Shown one piece after another: positions 27,051-35,613 of a DNA stretch of 64,000 nt (position 1 is the first letter of the stretch; every line of letters begins with the position of its first letter). Below the pieces are notes generated by a model that did no database searches, was not told the origin of the DNA, and was given only the letters and a program-made list of their open reading frames with translations. The DNA is from Cryptosporangium arvum DSM 44712 (lineage in GTDB: Bacteria > Actinomycetota > Actinomycetes > Mycobacteriales > Cryptosporangiaceae): positions 5,053,251 to 5,117,250 of the forward strand of contig NZ_KK073874.1 in the NCBI RefSeq assembly GCF_000585375.1, written 5' to 3'. A program made the translations under genes and the position numbers.

Positions 27051-29360
27051 GTGAGGACGACTGGATCCGGATGGCGGGAACGGTTCACCGGGGCCGTGCA
27101 CCGGCTACGGAACGAGCCCGGCACTACCGACCTGACGCCGCTGCAGCCCCTGGTGGATGCGGCGGAGACGCGGCGGGACGAGTTCGCGGAGCTCGACGAC
27201 GACGCGTTGCGTGAGGCCGCGCGGGCGCTGCGTACGGGCGAGGTGCTGAGCGACACCGACCTGGCCGAGTTCTGCGCGATCGCGCGGGAGACCGGCCGGC
27301 GGGTGTGGAGCCTCGACGCGTTCGACGTGCAGTTGCTGGCGGTCGTCAACATGCTGCGCGGGCGGGTCGTCGACATGGCCACCGGCGAGGGCAAGACGCT
27401 CGTCGGCGTGCTGGTGGCAGCCGCGTTCGGGTGCGCGGGGCGGCGCGTGCACGTGCTGAGCGTCAACGACTACCTGGCCCGGCGCGACGCGGCCTGGTCC
27501 CAGCCGTTCTTCGACGAGTTCGGGCTCACGGTCGCGTCGGTCACCTCCGATCTGGACGACGACGCCCGCCGCGAGGCCTACGCCGCCGACGTCGTCTACG
27601 CCCCCGTGCACGAGGTCGGCTTCGACCTGCTGCGTGACCGGCAGCGCACCGCCCCCGGCGACACCGTGCTGAGCCCACGCGACGTCGTGATCGTCGACGA
27701 GATCGACGCGGTGCTGCTCGACGAGGCGCTGGTCCCGCTGGTGCTGGCCGGTGAGGCCGGGCCGGTGGTGGCGGCCCGCGAGCTGGCCGCCCACCTGCGC
27801 CACTTCCGCCTCGGTAAGCACTACGAGGTCGACGACGACCGGCGCAACGCCACGTTCACCGACGCCGGCCTGGCGAGCGTCGAGACGTTCCTGGGCGTGG
27901 AGAACCTGTTCCATCCCGAGCACGTCGCGCTGCTCACCGCGGCGAACCTCGCGCTGCACGCCCAGGTGCTGGTCGAGCGGGACGTCGACTACCTGGTGCG
28001 CAACGACCGGGTCGAGATCATCAGCGCGTCGCGCGGCCGCACGGTCGACAAGCAGCGCTGGCCCGACGGGCTGCAGACCGCGGTCGAGGTCAAGGAGGGG
28101 CTGGACGTCTCGACCGCCGGGGAGGTCCGCGACCAGATGCTGATCCGGTCGCTGGTCACCGGGTACACCACGGTCACCGGCATGAGCGGCAGCGCGCGTG
28201 AAGCCGCCGCGCAGATCAGCGAGTTCTACGACCTGACGATCGGCGTCGTGCCGCCGGCCACGCCGCTGGTGCGCGACGACGAGCCGGACCGCCTCTACGC
28301 CGACGCCGAGTACCGCGACGAGGCGCTGATCACGTTCCTCACCGACGCCCACGAGAAGGGTCAGCCGCTGCTGATCGGCACCCGGGACGTCGCGACGTCG
28401 GAGGCGTGGAGCGACCGGCTGAAGGCCGCCGGCATCGACCACGTGGTGCTCAACGCACGCAACGACACCGCCGAGGCGGAGATCATCGCCGACGCGGGGC
28501 GGCGGGGCGCGGTGACGATCTCCACCCAGATGGCCGGGCGCGGGGTGGACATCCGGCTCGGCGGGGTCGCCGCCGAGGACGACCCGGCGCTGGCCGAGGC
28601 GGTCCGTGAGCTCGGCGGGCTGTGCGTGGTCGGCATCGGGCGTTACGACTCCGCCCGCCTGGACCGCCAGCTCCGGGGTCGCTCCGGCCGCCAGGGCGAC
28701 CCGGGGCGCTCGGTGTTCTTCACCAGCCTCGACGACGACCTCGTGCTCGAGCACGCGCCCGACCACAACGCGGTGCAGAAGCTCGACAACGAGGGCTCCG
28801 TGCTCGACAAGGGCCTGCGCAAGCACGTCGACCACGCGCAGCGGGTGGCGGCCGGGAAGCTCGACCAGATCCACCGCAAGACCGTGCGCTACGACGAGCT
28901 GGTCGAGAACCAGCGGGCCGCGACGATCGAGTGGCGCACCGCGATCCTCGCCGCCGAGGAGCTCGACGACCTGCACGAGTGGGTGTGGGTCGAGCACGAG
29001 CACACGCTCGACGTGGTCCGGCAGGTGCTGCTGTTCCACCTGGATCAGGCCTGGGCCGAGCACCTCGCCGAGCTGGCCACCATCCGCGAGGGCATCCACC
29101 TGCGCATCCTTGGCCGGGAAACCCCGCTGGACGAGTTCAACCGGCTCGCGATCGACGCGTTCCGGTCGTTGCAGGCCCACGTCCGCGAGGCCGCCGAGGA
29201 GACGCTGACGACGCTCGAACCGGGCGACGGCGTCGACCTGGCCGAGGCCGGCCTGCGGCGCCCCACGTCCACCTGGACCTACCTGGTGGCCGACACACCG
29301 TTCGGCACCCCGGAGGAACGCTTCTTCGAGGCCCTCGTCGGGCGGCGCGGACGCGGCTAG
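27051..29360 (+). CDS. secA2: Accessory Sec system translocase ATPase SecA2
   Basis: A 769-aa SecA-type motor. NBD1 carries Walker A MATGEGKTLVGV and the DEAD-type box VIVDEIDAVLLDEA. The preprotein cross-linking region and NBD2 follow, with TGMSGSAREAAAQISEFYDL, STQMAGRGVDIRLGG and RQLRGRSGRQGDPGRSVFF. It is shorter than housekeeping SecA (about 900 residues) and lacks the C-terminal zinc-binding tail, as for actinobacterial SecA2, which exports a subset of proteins. GTG 27051 is used because a -10 element lies right before it. Its stop overlaps the convergent PPOX gene by 4 bp. Confidence 0.93.
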   Translation: MRTTGSGWRERFTGAVHRLRNEPGTTDLTPLQPLVDAAETRRDEFAELDDDALREAARALRTGEVLSDTDLAEFCAIARETGRRVWSLDAFDVQLLAVVNMLRGRVVDMATGEGKTLVGVLVAAAFGCAGRRVHVLSVNDYLARRDAAWSQPFFDEFGLTVASVTSDLDDDARREAYAADVVYAPVHEVGFDLLRDRQRTAPGDTVLSPRDVVIVDEIDAVLLDEALVPLVLAGEAGPVVAARELAAHLRHFRLGKHYEVDDDRRNATFTDAGLASVETFLGVENLFHPEHVALLTAANLALHAQVLVERDVDYLVRNDRVEIISASRGRTVDKQRWPDGLQTAVEVKEGLDVSTAGEVRDQMLIRSLVTGYTTVTGMSGSAREAAAQISEFYDLTIGVVPPATPLVRDDEPDRLYADAEYRDEALITFLTDAHEKGQPLLIGTRDVATSEAWSDRLKAAGIDHVVLNARNDTAEAEIIADAGRRGAVTISTQMAGRGVDIRLGGVAAEDDPALAEAVRELGGLCVVGIGRYDSARLDRQLRGRSGRQGDPGRSVFFTSLDDDLVLEHAPDHNAVQKLDNEGSVLDKGLRKHVDHAQRVAAGKLDQIHRKTVRYDELVENQRAATIEWRTAILAAEELDDLHEWVWVEHEHTLDVVRQVLLFHLDQAWAEHLAELATIREGIHLRILGRETPLDEFNRLAIDAFRSLQAHVREAAEETLTTLEPGDGVDLAEAGLRRPTSTWTYLVADTPFGTPEERFFEALVGRRGRG

Positions 29361-29755
29361 GCGTACGCCCAGCCGCTCCAACGCGTCACCTCGATCGTGA
29401 GCACCGGGCCGGTGGGTGGCCGGTCCCGGTACTGCGGGTACTTGGCGACGAGCGCGTCGGTGGGCCCGTCGGTCACCCGCGCGAGACCGTCGGCGCGCAC
29501 CCACCAGAGCTGGGTCCACTCGTCGGCGTAGAAGTCGGCCAGCACGCAGACGTGCGGGTTCTCGGCGACGTTGCGCAGGCGGCGCAGGTTCGTGTGCCGC
29601 TTCGGCTTGTGGTCCACCGCGATCAGGATCGTGTCCCGCTCGACCGCGAACGTCGCCGGTACGAGGTGGGGCACGCCGCCGGCGTCGGCCGTGGCCAGCC
29701 GCACCACGCGGGCCTCGGTCAGCCGGCGGCGGGCCTCGGGCTCCGGGAGCTGCAC
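29357..29755 (-). CDS. PPOX-class (pyridoxamine oxidase-like) F420/flavin-dependent protein
   Basis: A 132-aa split-barrel protein: RRRLTEARVVRLATADAGGV, HLVPATFAVERDTILIAVD, KPKRHTNLRRLRNVAENPHV and ADFYADEWTQLWWVRADGLA. This pattern fits the TIGR03668-type PPOX proteins of F420-producing actinobacteria. They reduce or bind small molecules with F420 or flavin; the substrate is unknown. GTG 29755 is chosen as the start because the family begins with this helix. It overlaps the end of the alpha/beta hydrolase gene upstream by 37 bp, consistent with coupling. Confidence 0.82.
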   Translation of the reverse strand: MQLPEPEARRRLTEARVVRLATADAGGVPHLVPATFAVERDTILIAVDHKPKRHTNLRRLRNVAENPHVCVLADFYADEWTQLWWVRADGLARVTDGPTDALVAKYPQYRDRPPTGPVLTIEVTRWSGWAYA

Positions 29756-30474
29756 GCGTCTCTCACCACTTCCACCCAGGTCTCCGGATCGTCCCAGAAG
29801 AACGAGTGCGCGCCGGGCAGTTCGACGTAGCGGCCACCGGGGGTGCTCGCGGCGAGCCGGCGGCACCAACCGGCCCGGGACAGCCGGTCCTCGCTCCCCC
29901 GCAGCACCAGCGCGGGCACCCGCAGGGCGCCGACCGGCTCCTCGATGCGGAACGCGAGGTGCGACCGGATGAGCCGCGCGATCCGGACCGGCCCCGACCG
30001 GGCCCACTCCGGCCCCTGCGACCGGATCAGGCCGCCGCGCTCCTGCCGCCCGTCACGCAGCCAGCCCACCCCGAGCCGGAACGCACTGCGCCGGGCCGGG
30101 TCGACGATCGGCCCCACCAGGAGCGCCACGACGACGTCGTCACGCCCGGCCGACGCCGCGGCCGCGACCTGGGTGCCGCTGGAGTGCCCGCCGAGCACTA
30201 CCGGCCCGAGCGCGTACGTGTCGAGCCAGCCGGCGACCGCGTCGGCGAAACGGGTGACGTCGACGCCGCCGGAGCGCGGGAGTTCGAGCAGGTGGGCGCG
30301 GGTCCAGCGGCCGAAACCGGCGAGCCCGGTCAGCAGGTAGTCGGCGACCGACAGGCCCGGCACGACCACGACCTGGGGGACGCCGGGCCGCGCGGTCCCG
30401 ATCGACCGGCACCGAAGTCGCCCGAACGGACCGTTGTGATACGTAGTCGTCACCTCAGCGTGCAAAGAGTGCAT
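29719..30474 (-). CDS. Alpha/beta hydrolase
   Basis: A 251-aa alpha/beta hydrolase. The nucleophile elbow is GGHSSGTQ (Ser in GHSSG). The acid is probably the Asp in LRGSEDRLSRAGW and the histidine is in LPGAHSFFWDDPE. No signal peptide is visible, so it is cytoplasmic. The substrate cannot be inferred. It is 9 bp downstream of the broken ADP-ribosylglycohydrolase gene on the same strand. Confidence 0.82.
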   Translation of the reverse strand: MHSLHAEVTTTYHNGPFGRLRCRSIGTARPGVPQVVVVPGLSVADYLLTGLAGFGRWTRAHLLELPRSGGVDVTRFADAVAGWLDTYALGPVVLGGHSSGTQVAAAASAGRDDVVVALLVGPIVDPARRSAFRLGVGWLRDGRQERGGLIRSQGPEWARSGPVRIARLIRSHLAFRIEEPVGALRVPALVLRGSEDRLSRAGWCRRLAASTPGGRYVELPGAHSFFWDDPETWVEVVRDACSSRSPRPAAG

Positions 30475-30483
30475 ACCCCGGTC

Positions 30484-31464
30484 CTACCCGCGGCGGGCGA
30501 GGAGGCGCGCGGCGAGCGCGGGGAGATCGAGCGCGGGGTTCGCGGCCGCGAGCCGGTCGCGGATCGGGGCCGGCACGGAGTTCCAGCCGACGTGCGCCCC
30601 GACGACCGCGCCGGTCATCGCGGCGATCGTGTCGCAGTCGCCCCCGAGGCTCGCCGCGTGCCGGCAGGCGTCCCACAGGTCGTCCGGGAAGAGCGCGGCG
30701 ACCGCCAGCGCCGCCGGCACCGCCTCCTGGGTGGCCAGGCCGGTCCCGACCAGCCGGTAGATCCGGTCGAGGTCCGGTTCGGCCAGGCTCAGGGCCCACT
30801 CGATCCGGGCGGCGACGTCGGCGCCCGGCACGTAGTGGCCGCGTTCGGCGCCCCGCCGGGCGGCGGCGACCGCTTACCCGAGCGACTCGCGCAGGGTGCG
30901 GCCCTCGACGCCGGAGCTGACCGCGGCCGCGATCGCCGCGGCACCGGCGATCGCGACCCCGGTGTGGTGGGTGACGCGGCACGCCTGCTCCACCGCGTCG
31001 ACCAGGGCGTCGAGCGGCCGGGGGCGGACACCGACCCCGATCGGCGCGATCCGCATCGCGGCGCCGTTGGTGTCACCCCAGCGGCCGGTCTCGTCCGGCG
31101 GGACGCCCCGCGCGACCGCGGCGAGCGCACGCCGGGTCGAGGGGCCGAGCAGGTCGAGCGAGCCCTCGGCGCGCATCCGCTCCTCCCAGGCGAGCAACGC
31201 GTCGGCGAACGCCCGCGGATCGACCCGGCCGTCCCCGGCGACGAACAACCGCGCGAGGATCACGGCCTGATCGGTGTCGTCGGTGACCCGCCCGGCCGGT
31301 AGGCCCCGGCTGATCTCGTTGTCGTCCGGGCCGGGGTACAGGTCGTCGAGCACCGCCCCGTAGCGGCGGCGGATCGCGTCCCGGGGCTGGTTCTGGGTCG
31401 GCATCCCGAGCGCGTCGCCCAGCGCCAGCCCGCCGAGCGCCCCGAGCGCGCGGTCACGCGTCAC
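30484..31464 (-). pseudogene. ADP-ribosylglycohydrolase family gene with one in-frame stop codon
   Basis: From GTG 31464 the protein reads VTRDRALGALGGLALGDALG with the family's metal motif GRVTDDTDQAVILARL, then RWGDTNGAAMRIAPIGVG, up to RTLRESLG. A TAA at 30874-30876 interrupts it. After the stop the same frame continues with AVAAARRGAERGHYVPGADV and the C-terminal metal motif SLGGDCDTIAAMTGAVVGA, ending at 30484. There is no frameshift, so a single substitution explains the break. Intact, the enzyme (about 326 residues) would remove ADP-ribose from proteins or small molecules, using two Mg ions bound by both motifs. Separately translated halves are unlikely to be active; readthrough or a sequencing error remain possible. 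It overlaps the preceding gene by 4 nt. Confidence 0.85.
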
Positions 31465-31946
31465 CGCGGCCGGTAGCCGTTCTCGGCCAGCGCCCGGCCG
31501 TGCCGTGCGTAGTGCTCCGGCTCGGACGGGACGGTGGTCGCCAGGCCGTCGACGTAGCGGTTGAACATGGAGAACGCGGCGGCGATCAGCACCGTGTCGT
31601 GGATGGCCGCGTCGTCGGCACCGGCCTCCCGGGCCCGCGCCACGTCCCGCTCGGTCACCGAGCGGCCGTCCACCCGCACCTTCTCGGCGATCGCCAGCAA
31701 CGGCTCCAGCCCGGACCCGGCGCCGGCGTCGAGCTCCCGGGCCACCGCGCCGTGGGTCTCGGCGCAGAACACGCACCCGTTGCCGTGGGACACGTGGGCG
31801 GCGATGGTCTCGCGCTGGGCCGGCGTGAGCGGCGACGGCCCGCGTAAGAGCGTCTCGGCCAGCGCGGTGAGCGGCGCGGCGACGTCGGGGCGGGCGGCGA
31901 GCAGCCCGACCAGTCCGGGCAGCGGCGGCAGATCGATGTGGGGCAT
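31461..31946 (-). CDS. Carboxymuconolactone decarboxylase/AhpD-like protein
   Basis: A 161-aa all-helical CMD-family protein. NGCVFCAETHGAVA carries the CxxC pair and following His of the AhpD-type active site, preceded by the conserved RETIAAHVSHGN. Such proteins act as alkylhydroperoxidase-like thiol peroxidases or reductant carriers. Its stop overlaps the ADP-ribosylglycohydrolase start by 4 nt (GTGA), so both are transcribed together. Confidence 0.85.
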   Translation of the reverse strand: MPHIDLPPLPGLVGLLAARPDVAAPLTALAETLLRGPSPLTPAQRETIAAHVSHGNGCVFCAETHGAVARELDAGAGSGLEPLLAIAEKVRVDGRSVTERDVARAREAGADDAAIHDTVLIAAAFSMFNRYVDGLATTVPSEPEHYARHGRALAENGYRPR

Positions 31947-32000
31947 GCCGCCACGCTAAACCGCTCGCCGTGCCCGCACCCCCGGCGTACGGTGCCGGGC

Positions 32001-32276
32001 ATGAACGATCAGGTCCTCCGGCGCTACGTCCGCGACGACCGGCTGGTCGGCTTCCCGGCCCGCTGGACGCGCAAGCTCGCCGTCCTCGGCCACGTCAGCA
32101 CGCACACGTTCGTCCCAGGCGAGCGGTACGACGAGCAGACCGTCAACGAGCGGCTCGGGCCGTGGTGCGACGGCGGGCCCGTCGACCACGTCGCGCTGCG
32201 TCGCTACCTGGTCGACGTCGGTTACCTCAGCCGGGCCGGCGGCGAGTACTGGATGACCGGTCCCGCTCTGAGCTAG
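32001..32276 (+). CDS. DUF2087 domain protein
   Basis: A 91-aa protein matching DUF2087: VLRRYVRDDRLVGFPARWTR, VPGERYDEQTVNERLGPWCD and DHVALRRYLVDVGYLSRAGG. In longer proteins this domain follows an HTH and reads like a C-terminal regulatory module; here it stands alone. ATG 32001 is the first start after the divergent CMD gene. Its 3' end overlaps the convergent ABC permease gene by 50 bp. Confidence 0.82.
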   Translation: MNDQVLRRYVRDDRLVGFPARWTRKLAVLGHVSTHTFVPGERYDEQTVNERLGPWCDGGPVDHVALRRYLVDVGYLSRAGGEYWMTGPALS

Positions 32277-33450
32277 GCGTGCGCAGCGCGGCACGCACCG
32301 ACAGGCGCGACCCGGTGTGCAGCACGCCGCGCCGGTAGACCGCACCGGCCACCCGCACCGTGCCGGCCAGCGCGATCAGCGTCAGCACCACCGCGAGCGC
32401 CATCTGCCAGGCCGGGGCGACCCCGAGCGCACCCCTCGCCGGCATCAGGATCGCGGTGAACGGCGGGATCATCGACAGGACCTCCACCAGCTCGCTGCGG
32501 GGATCGCGGATCAGCAGGTTGAGCCCGAGCACGAAGATGATCACGAGCAGCATGATCAGCGGCGAGATCACGCTCTGCATCTCCTCGAACCGCGACACCA
32601 GCGCCCCCGCCGCCGCGAACACCGACGCGAACAGGAAGAACCCCAGCAGGTACCACCCGAGCAGCGACACGAACGTCCCGATGCCCACCGCGGGCAACGT
32701 CAGCTGCCCGGCGGCGGTCGCTCCGACCAGGCCCACCCCGCCCAGGATCACCAGCTGGACCAGCCCCACCAGCCCGATGCCCACGACCTTGCCGAGCAGC
32801 AGCTGCCACGGCCGCACGGTCGCGAGGAGCAGCTCCACGACCCGGCTGGTCTTCTCCTCGACCACCCCCTGGGCCACCCCGGTGCCGTAGCTGATCAGCG
32901 CGATGTAGAGCAGCGTCATCGACACCGCGGCCAGCACCAGCCGCTGCCCCTCCTGCGGGTCGGAGGCCCGGTACGCGTCGACGCGCACCCCGGCCCCGGC
33001 GACCGCCCGCTGCACCGCGGCCGGGTCCGCCCCGGCCTGCGCCAGCGAGGCCTGCAGGGCGCGCTGCTGCAGTACGGCGGTGAGGATCCCGCGCACGGTG
33101 TCGTCGAGCTCGTCCTCGACGACCGCGGTCGGAGCCGACGCCGACCCGGTGATCAACGCGTCCAGGTCACCGTCGCGCACCTGCTCGCGGCCGGCGGCCT
33201 CGTCGACGACGCGCACCTCGAGGTCCTCGTCGAGGCTCGTCGCCACGGCCTCGATCGCGGGACGCAGCTCGGTCGTCGGCCCGGACAGCGCGATCGTCGG
33301 CCCGGACGAGCCCGCCAGCCACACCGACAGCACCAGGTAACCCGCGATCACCACGAGCAACCCGACCGTGCCGATCACGAACGACTTGGCCTTCAGCCGC
33401 GTGCGCAGCTCGCGCGCGGCGATCAGCCAGACCACGGACGTGCTGCTCAC
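32227..33450 (-). CDS. ABC-2 type exporter permease (NatB-like)
   Basis: A 407-aa membrane protein. One N-terminal helix (KSFVIGTVGLLVVIAGYLVL) is followed by an approximately 140-residue extracytoplasmic domain, then about five C-terminal helices with VVEEKTSRVVELLLATVRPW, the hallmark of ABC-2/NatB permeases. It pairs with the ATPase encoded directly upstream (GTGA overlap at 33447-33450). Likely exports Na+ ions, a lipid or a drug; direction is outward by family. The GTG start at 33450 is set by that overlap. Confidence 0.88.
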   Translation of the reverse strand: MSSTSVVWLIAARELRTRLKAKSFVIGTVGLLVVIAGYLVLSVWLAGSSGPTIALSGPTTELRPAIEAVATSLDEDLEVRVVDEAAGREQVRDGDLDALITGSASAPTAVVEDELDDTVRGILTAVLQQRALQASLAQAGADPAAVQRAVAGAGVRVDAYRASDPQEGQRLVLAAVSMTLLYIALISYGTGVAQGVVEEKTSRVVELLLATVRPWQLLLGKVVGIGLVGLVQLVILGGVGLVGATAAGQLTLPAVGIGTFVSLLGWYLLGFFLFASVFAAAGALVSRFEEMQSVISPLIMLLVIIFVLGLNLLIRDPRSELVEVLSMIPPFTAILMPARGALGVAPAWQMALAVVLTLIALAGTVRVAGAVYRRGVLHTGSRLSVRAALRTPSSERDRSSSTRRRPG

Positions 33451-34349
33451 GGCTGAGCTCCCTCGTCGGTCACGACTTCCCGGAACAGTTCGGTGAGCGT
33501 CGGCCGGTGCGGCCGGAACTCGGTGACCGGCCCGGCCGCGAGCGCGGCACGCAACACGTCCTGGTCGTCCACGTCGTCGGCGAGCGCCAGCACGTGCCGG
33601 GTCCCGTCGTCCGAAACGAGGTCGACGCCGGGCAGAGCCGGATCCCAGTCGCCCCGGACCTCCACCGTGACCTGCCGCTTCGAACTGCGCAGCGCGTCGA
33701 CGGTGTCGCACGCGACCAGCCGCCCGGAACGGATGATGCCGACCCGGTCGCACAGCCGCTGCACCAGGTCGAGCTGGTGGCTGGAGAACAGCACCGGCAC
33801 GCCGGCCGCCGCCCGTTCGGCGAGCACGCTGCTCATCACGTCGACCGCGACCGGGTCGAGGCCGGAGAACGGTTCGTCGAGCACGAGCAGGTCGGGGCCG
33901 TGCAGCAGCGCGGCCGCGAGCTGGACCCGCTGCTGGTTGCCGAGGCTCAGCGCGCCCACCTCGCTGGTGCGCCGCTCGCCGATGCCGAGCCGGTCGGTCC
34001 ACTCGACGACGGCCGCGCGGGCGTCGACGCGGCTCAGGCCGTGCAGGCGGGCCAGGTACTCCAGCTGGTCGGCGACGGTCATCTTCGGGTAGAGACCGCG
34101 TTCCTCCGGCATGTAGCCGATGCGGCGGGCCGCCTCGAGCGTGATCGGGGCACCGCGCCAGCGGACCGCACCGCCGTCCGCCGCGAGGACGCCGAGCGCG
34201 ATCCGCATGGCCGTGGTCTTCCCGGCACCGTTGCTGCCGACGAACCCGAAGATCTCGCCCGGGCGGACGGCGAACGAGAGGTCGTCCAGCGCGACGACGT
34301 CGCCGTAGCGTTTGGTGGTGCCGTCAAATTCCAGCGTGTTGTCGGCCAT
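33447..34349 (-). CDS. ABC exporter ATP-binding protein (NatA-like)
   Basis: A 300-aa ATPase. Walker A is GSNGAGKTTAMR, the signature LSLGNQQRVQLAAALL (LSxGxxQ variant) and Walker B LLVLDEPFSGLDPVAVD. A C-terminal DUF4162-like region (TVEVRGDWDPALPGVDLVSD) follows, as in NatA/drug exporters. ATG 34349 has AAGGGA 6-8 nt upstream. It overlaps the upstream membrane-protein gene by 26 bp and is coupled to the permease. Confidence 0.9.
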   Translation of the reverse strand: MADNTLEFDGTTKRYGDVVALDDLSFAVRPGEIFGFVGSNGAGKTTAMRIALGVLAADGGAVRWRGAPITLEAARRIGYMPEERGLYPKMTVADQLEYLARLHGLSRVDARAAVVEWTDRLGIGERRTSEVGALSLGNQQRVQLAAALLHGPDLLVLDEPFSGLDPVAVDVMSSVLAERAAAGVPVLFSSHQLDLVQRLCDRVGIIRSGRLVACDTVDALRSSKRQVTVEVRGDWDPALPGVDLVSDDGTRHVLALADDVDDQDVLRAALAAGPVTEFRPHRPTLTELFREVVTDEGAQP

Positions 34350-34899
34350 TCGGTCCCTTCGTCGGGCGTACCTGGCGATCATTGTCCCGGGCGGCCGGGA
34401 TCGAAGCACCGAGGATCACCAGTCCGGCCAGCGGCAGCAGATCCAGGTTCACGACGATCGCCAGGTAGCCGAGCAGTACGAGCACCGGGCTCCAGTAGGC
34501 GCGGCGGGCGGCGATCGCGAGCAGCAGCACCAGCACCGTGAACCCGATCGGGTACAGCGGCGCGACCGGGTCGAGCGGCGTGGCGTGGTCCCGGTAGCGC
34601 AGGTTCATCTCGGCGCGGTCGGCGGCGCCGGAGGCGACGACCAGGTCGACGACCACGGTGTGGACGAACGCGGCCAGGCCCAGCAGCGTCGCGCCGGCCG
34701 CGACGAACGCCGGGACCGTGCGCAGGCGACGCCCGAGGTCGACCGCGACCCCGCCGAAGCCGAGCAGGGCGACCAGGAACAGGACATGACCGATCGTCCA
34801 GGCCGGACCGGGACCGTGGCTGCCGTCGAGGCCGTCGAAGAGGCGGACGACGCCGTACGCGGCCAGCAGGAAGGGCGGGGCGAGGTAGGAGAGTCTCAT
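34324..34899 (-). CDS. Conserved hypothetical membrane protein
   Basis: A 191-aa protein with about six hydrophobic segments (e.g. LVALLGFGGVAVDLG, FVAAGATLLGLAAFVHTVVV, GFTVLVLLLAIAARRAYWSP). ATG 34899 is taken because the first helix follows at once. I do not recognise the family. Its end overlaps the ABC ATPase gene and its start follows the response-regulator gene's end by 60 bp on the same strand, so it may be an accessory of the two-component/ABC-exporter locus. Confidence 0.65.
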   Translation of the reverse strand: MRLSYLAPPFLLAAYGVVRLFDGLDGSHGPGPAWTIGHVLFLVALLGFGGVAVDLGRRLRTVPAFVAAGATLLGLAAFVHTVVVDLVVASGAADRAEMNLRYRDHATPLDPVAPLYPIGFTVLVLLLAIAARRAYWSPVLVLLGYLAIVVNLDLLPLAGLVILGASIPAARDNDRQVRPTKGPNGRQHAGI

Positions 34900-34959
34900 G
34901 CCGCGAGCCTGGCCCGCCCCGGTGGGTCCCCGCATCGCCGTGACGAGCGAACCCGGCGG

Positions 34960-35613
34960 CTAGCTCCCGGGGACGATCAGGCCGGTCTCGTAGGCCGCGA
35001 TCACGGCCTGGATGCGGTCGCGGAGGCCCAGTTTCGCGAGCACGTTGCTCACGTGGGTCTTGACCGTGTGCTCGCTCACCACGAGCTCGGCCGCGATCTC
35101 GGCGTTGGACAGTCCACGCCCGAGCAGCGTGAGCGTCTCCTGCTCGCGCGGGGTGAGCACCGCCAGGCGCGACGGCGCGATCGTCCCGCGGTCGCGTCCG
35201 CGGGTGAACTCCGCGATCAGCCGCCGGGTGACGGTCGGCGCGAGCAGGGCCTCCCCGCCGGCCACGACACGCACCGCGTGCACGAGGTCGTCGCGGCGCA
35301 GATCCTTCAGCAGGAACCCGCTGGCGCCCGCGGCCAACGCGTCGTAGACGTAGTCGTCCTGGTCGAACGTGGTCAGCATGATGACCTTGGCCGGGGTCTC
35401 GGCGCAGATCCGGCGGGCGGCGCCGAGCCCGTCGAGCGTCGGCATCCGCACGTCGAGCAGGACGACGTCGGGCGCGTGGGCGTGCGCGGCGGCGACGGCC
35501 TCCACCCCGTCGCCGGCCTCGGCGACGACCGTGAAGTCGGGCTGCGCGTCGAGGATCATGCTGAACCCGCTGCGGACCAGCTCCTGGTCGTCGGCCACGA
35601 CGATCCGGATCAT
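34960..35613 (-). CDS. NarL/LuxR-family response regulator
   Basis: A 217-aa two-domain regulator. The receiver has acidic DD at residues 8-9 and the phospho-acceptor in VVLLDVRMPTLDG (about Asp54), with Lys in GFLLKDLRRDD. The C-terminal LuxR HTH is LTPREQETLTLLGRGLSNAE IAAELVVSEHTVKTHVSN. Its ATG overlaps the kinase stop (ATGA at 35610-35613), so it is the kinase's partner. The ABC-2 exporter downstream is a plausible target. Confidence 0.93.
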   Translation of the reverse strand: MIRIVVADDQELVRSGFSMILDAQPDFTVVAEAGDGVEAVAAAHAHAPDVVLLDVRMPTLDGLGAARRICAETPAKVIMLTTFDQDDYVYDALAAGASGFLLKDLRRDDLVHAVRVVAGGEALLAPTVTRRLIAEFTRGRDRGTIAPSRLAVLTPREQETLTLLGRGLSNAEIAAELVVSEHTVKTHVSNVLAKLGLRDRIQAVIAAYETGLIVPGS

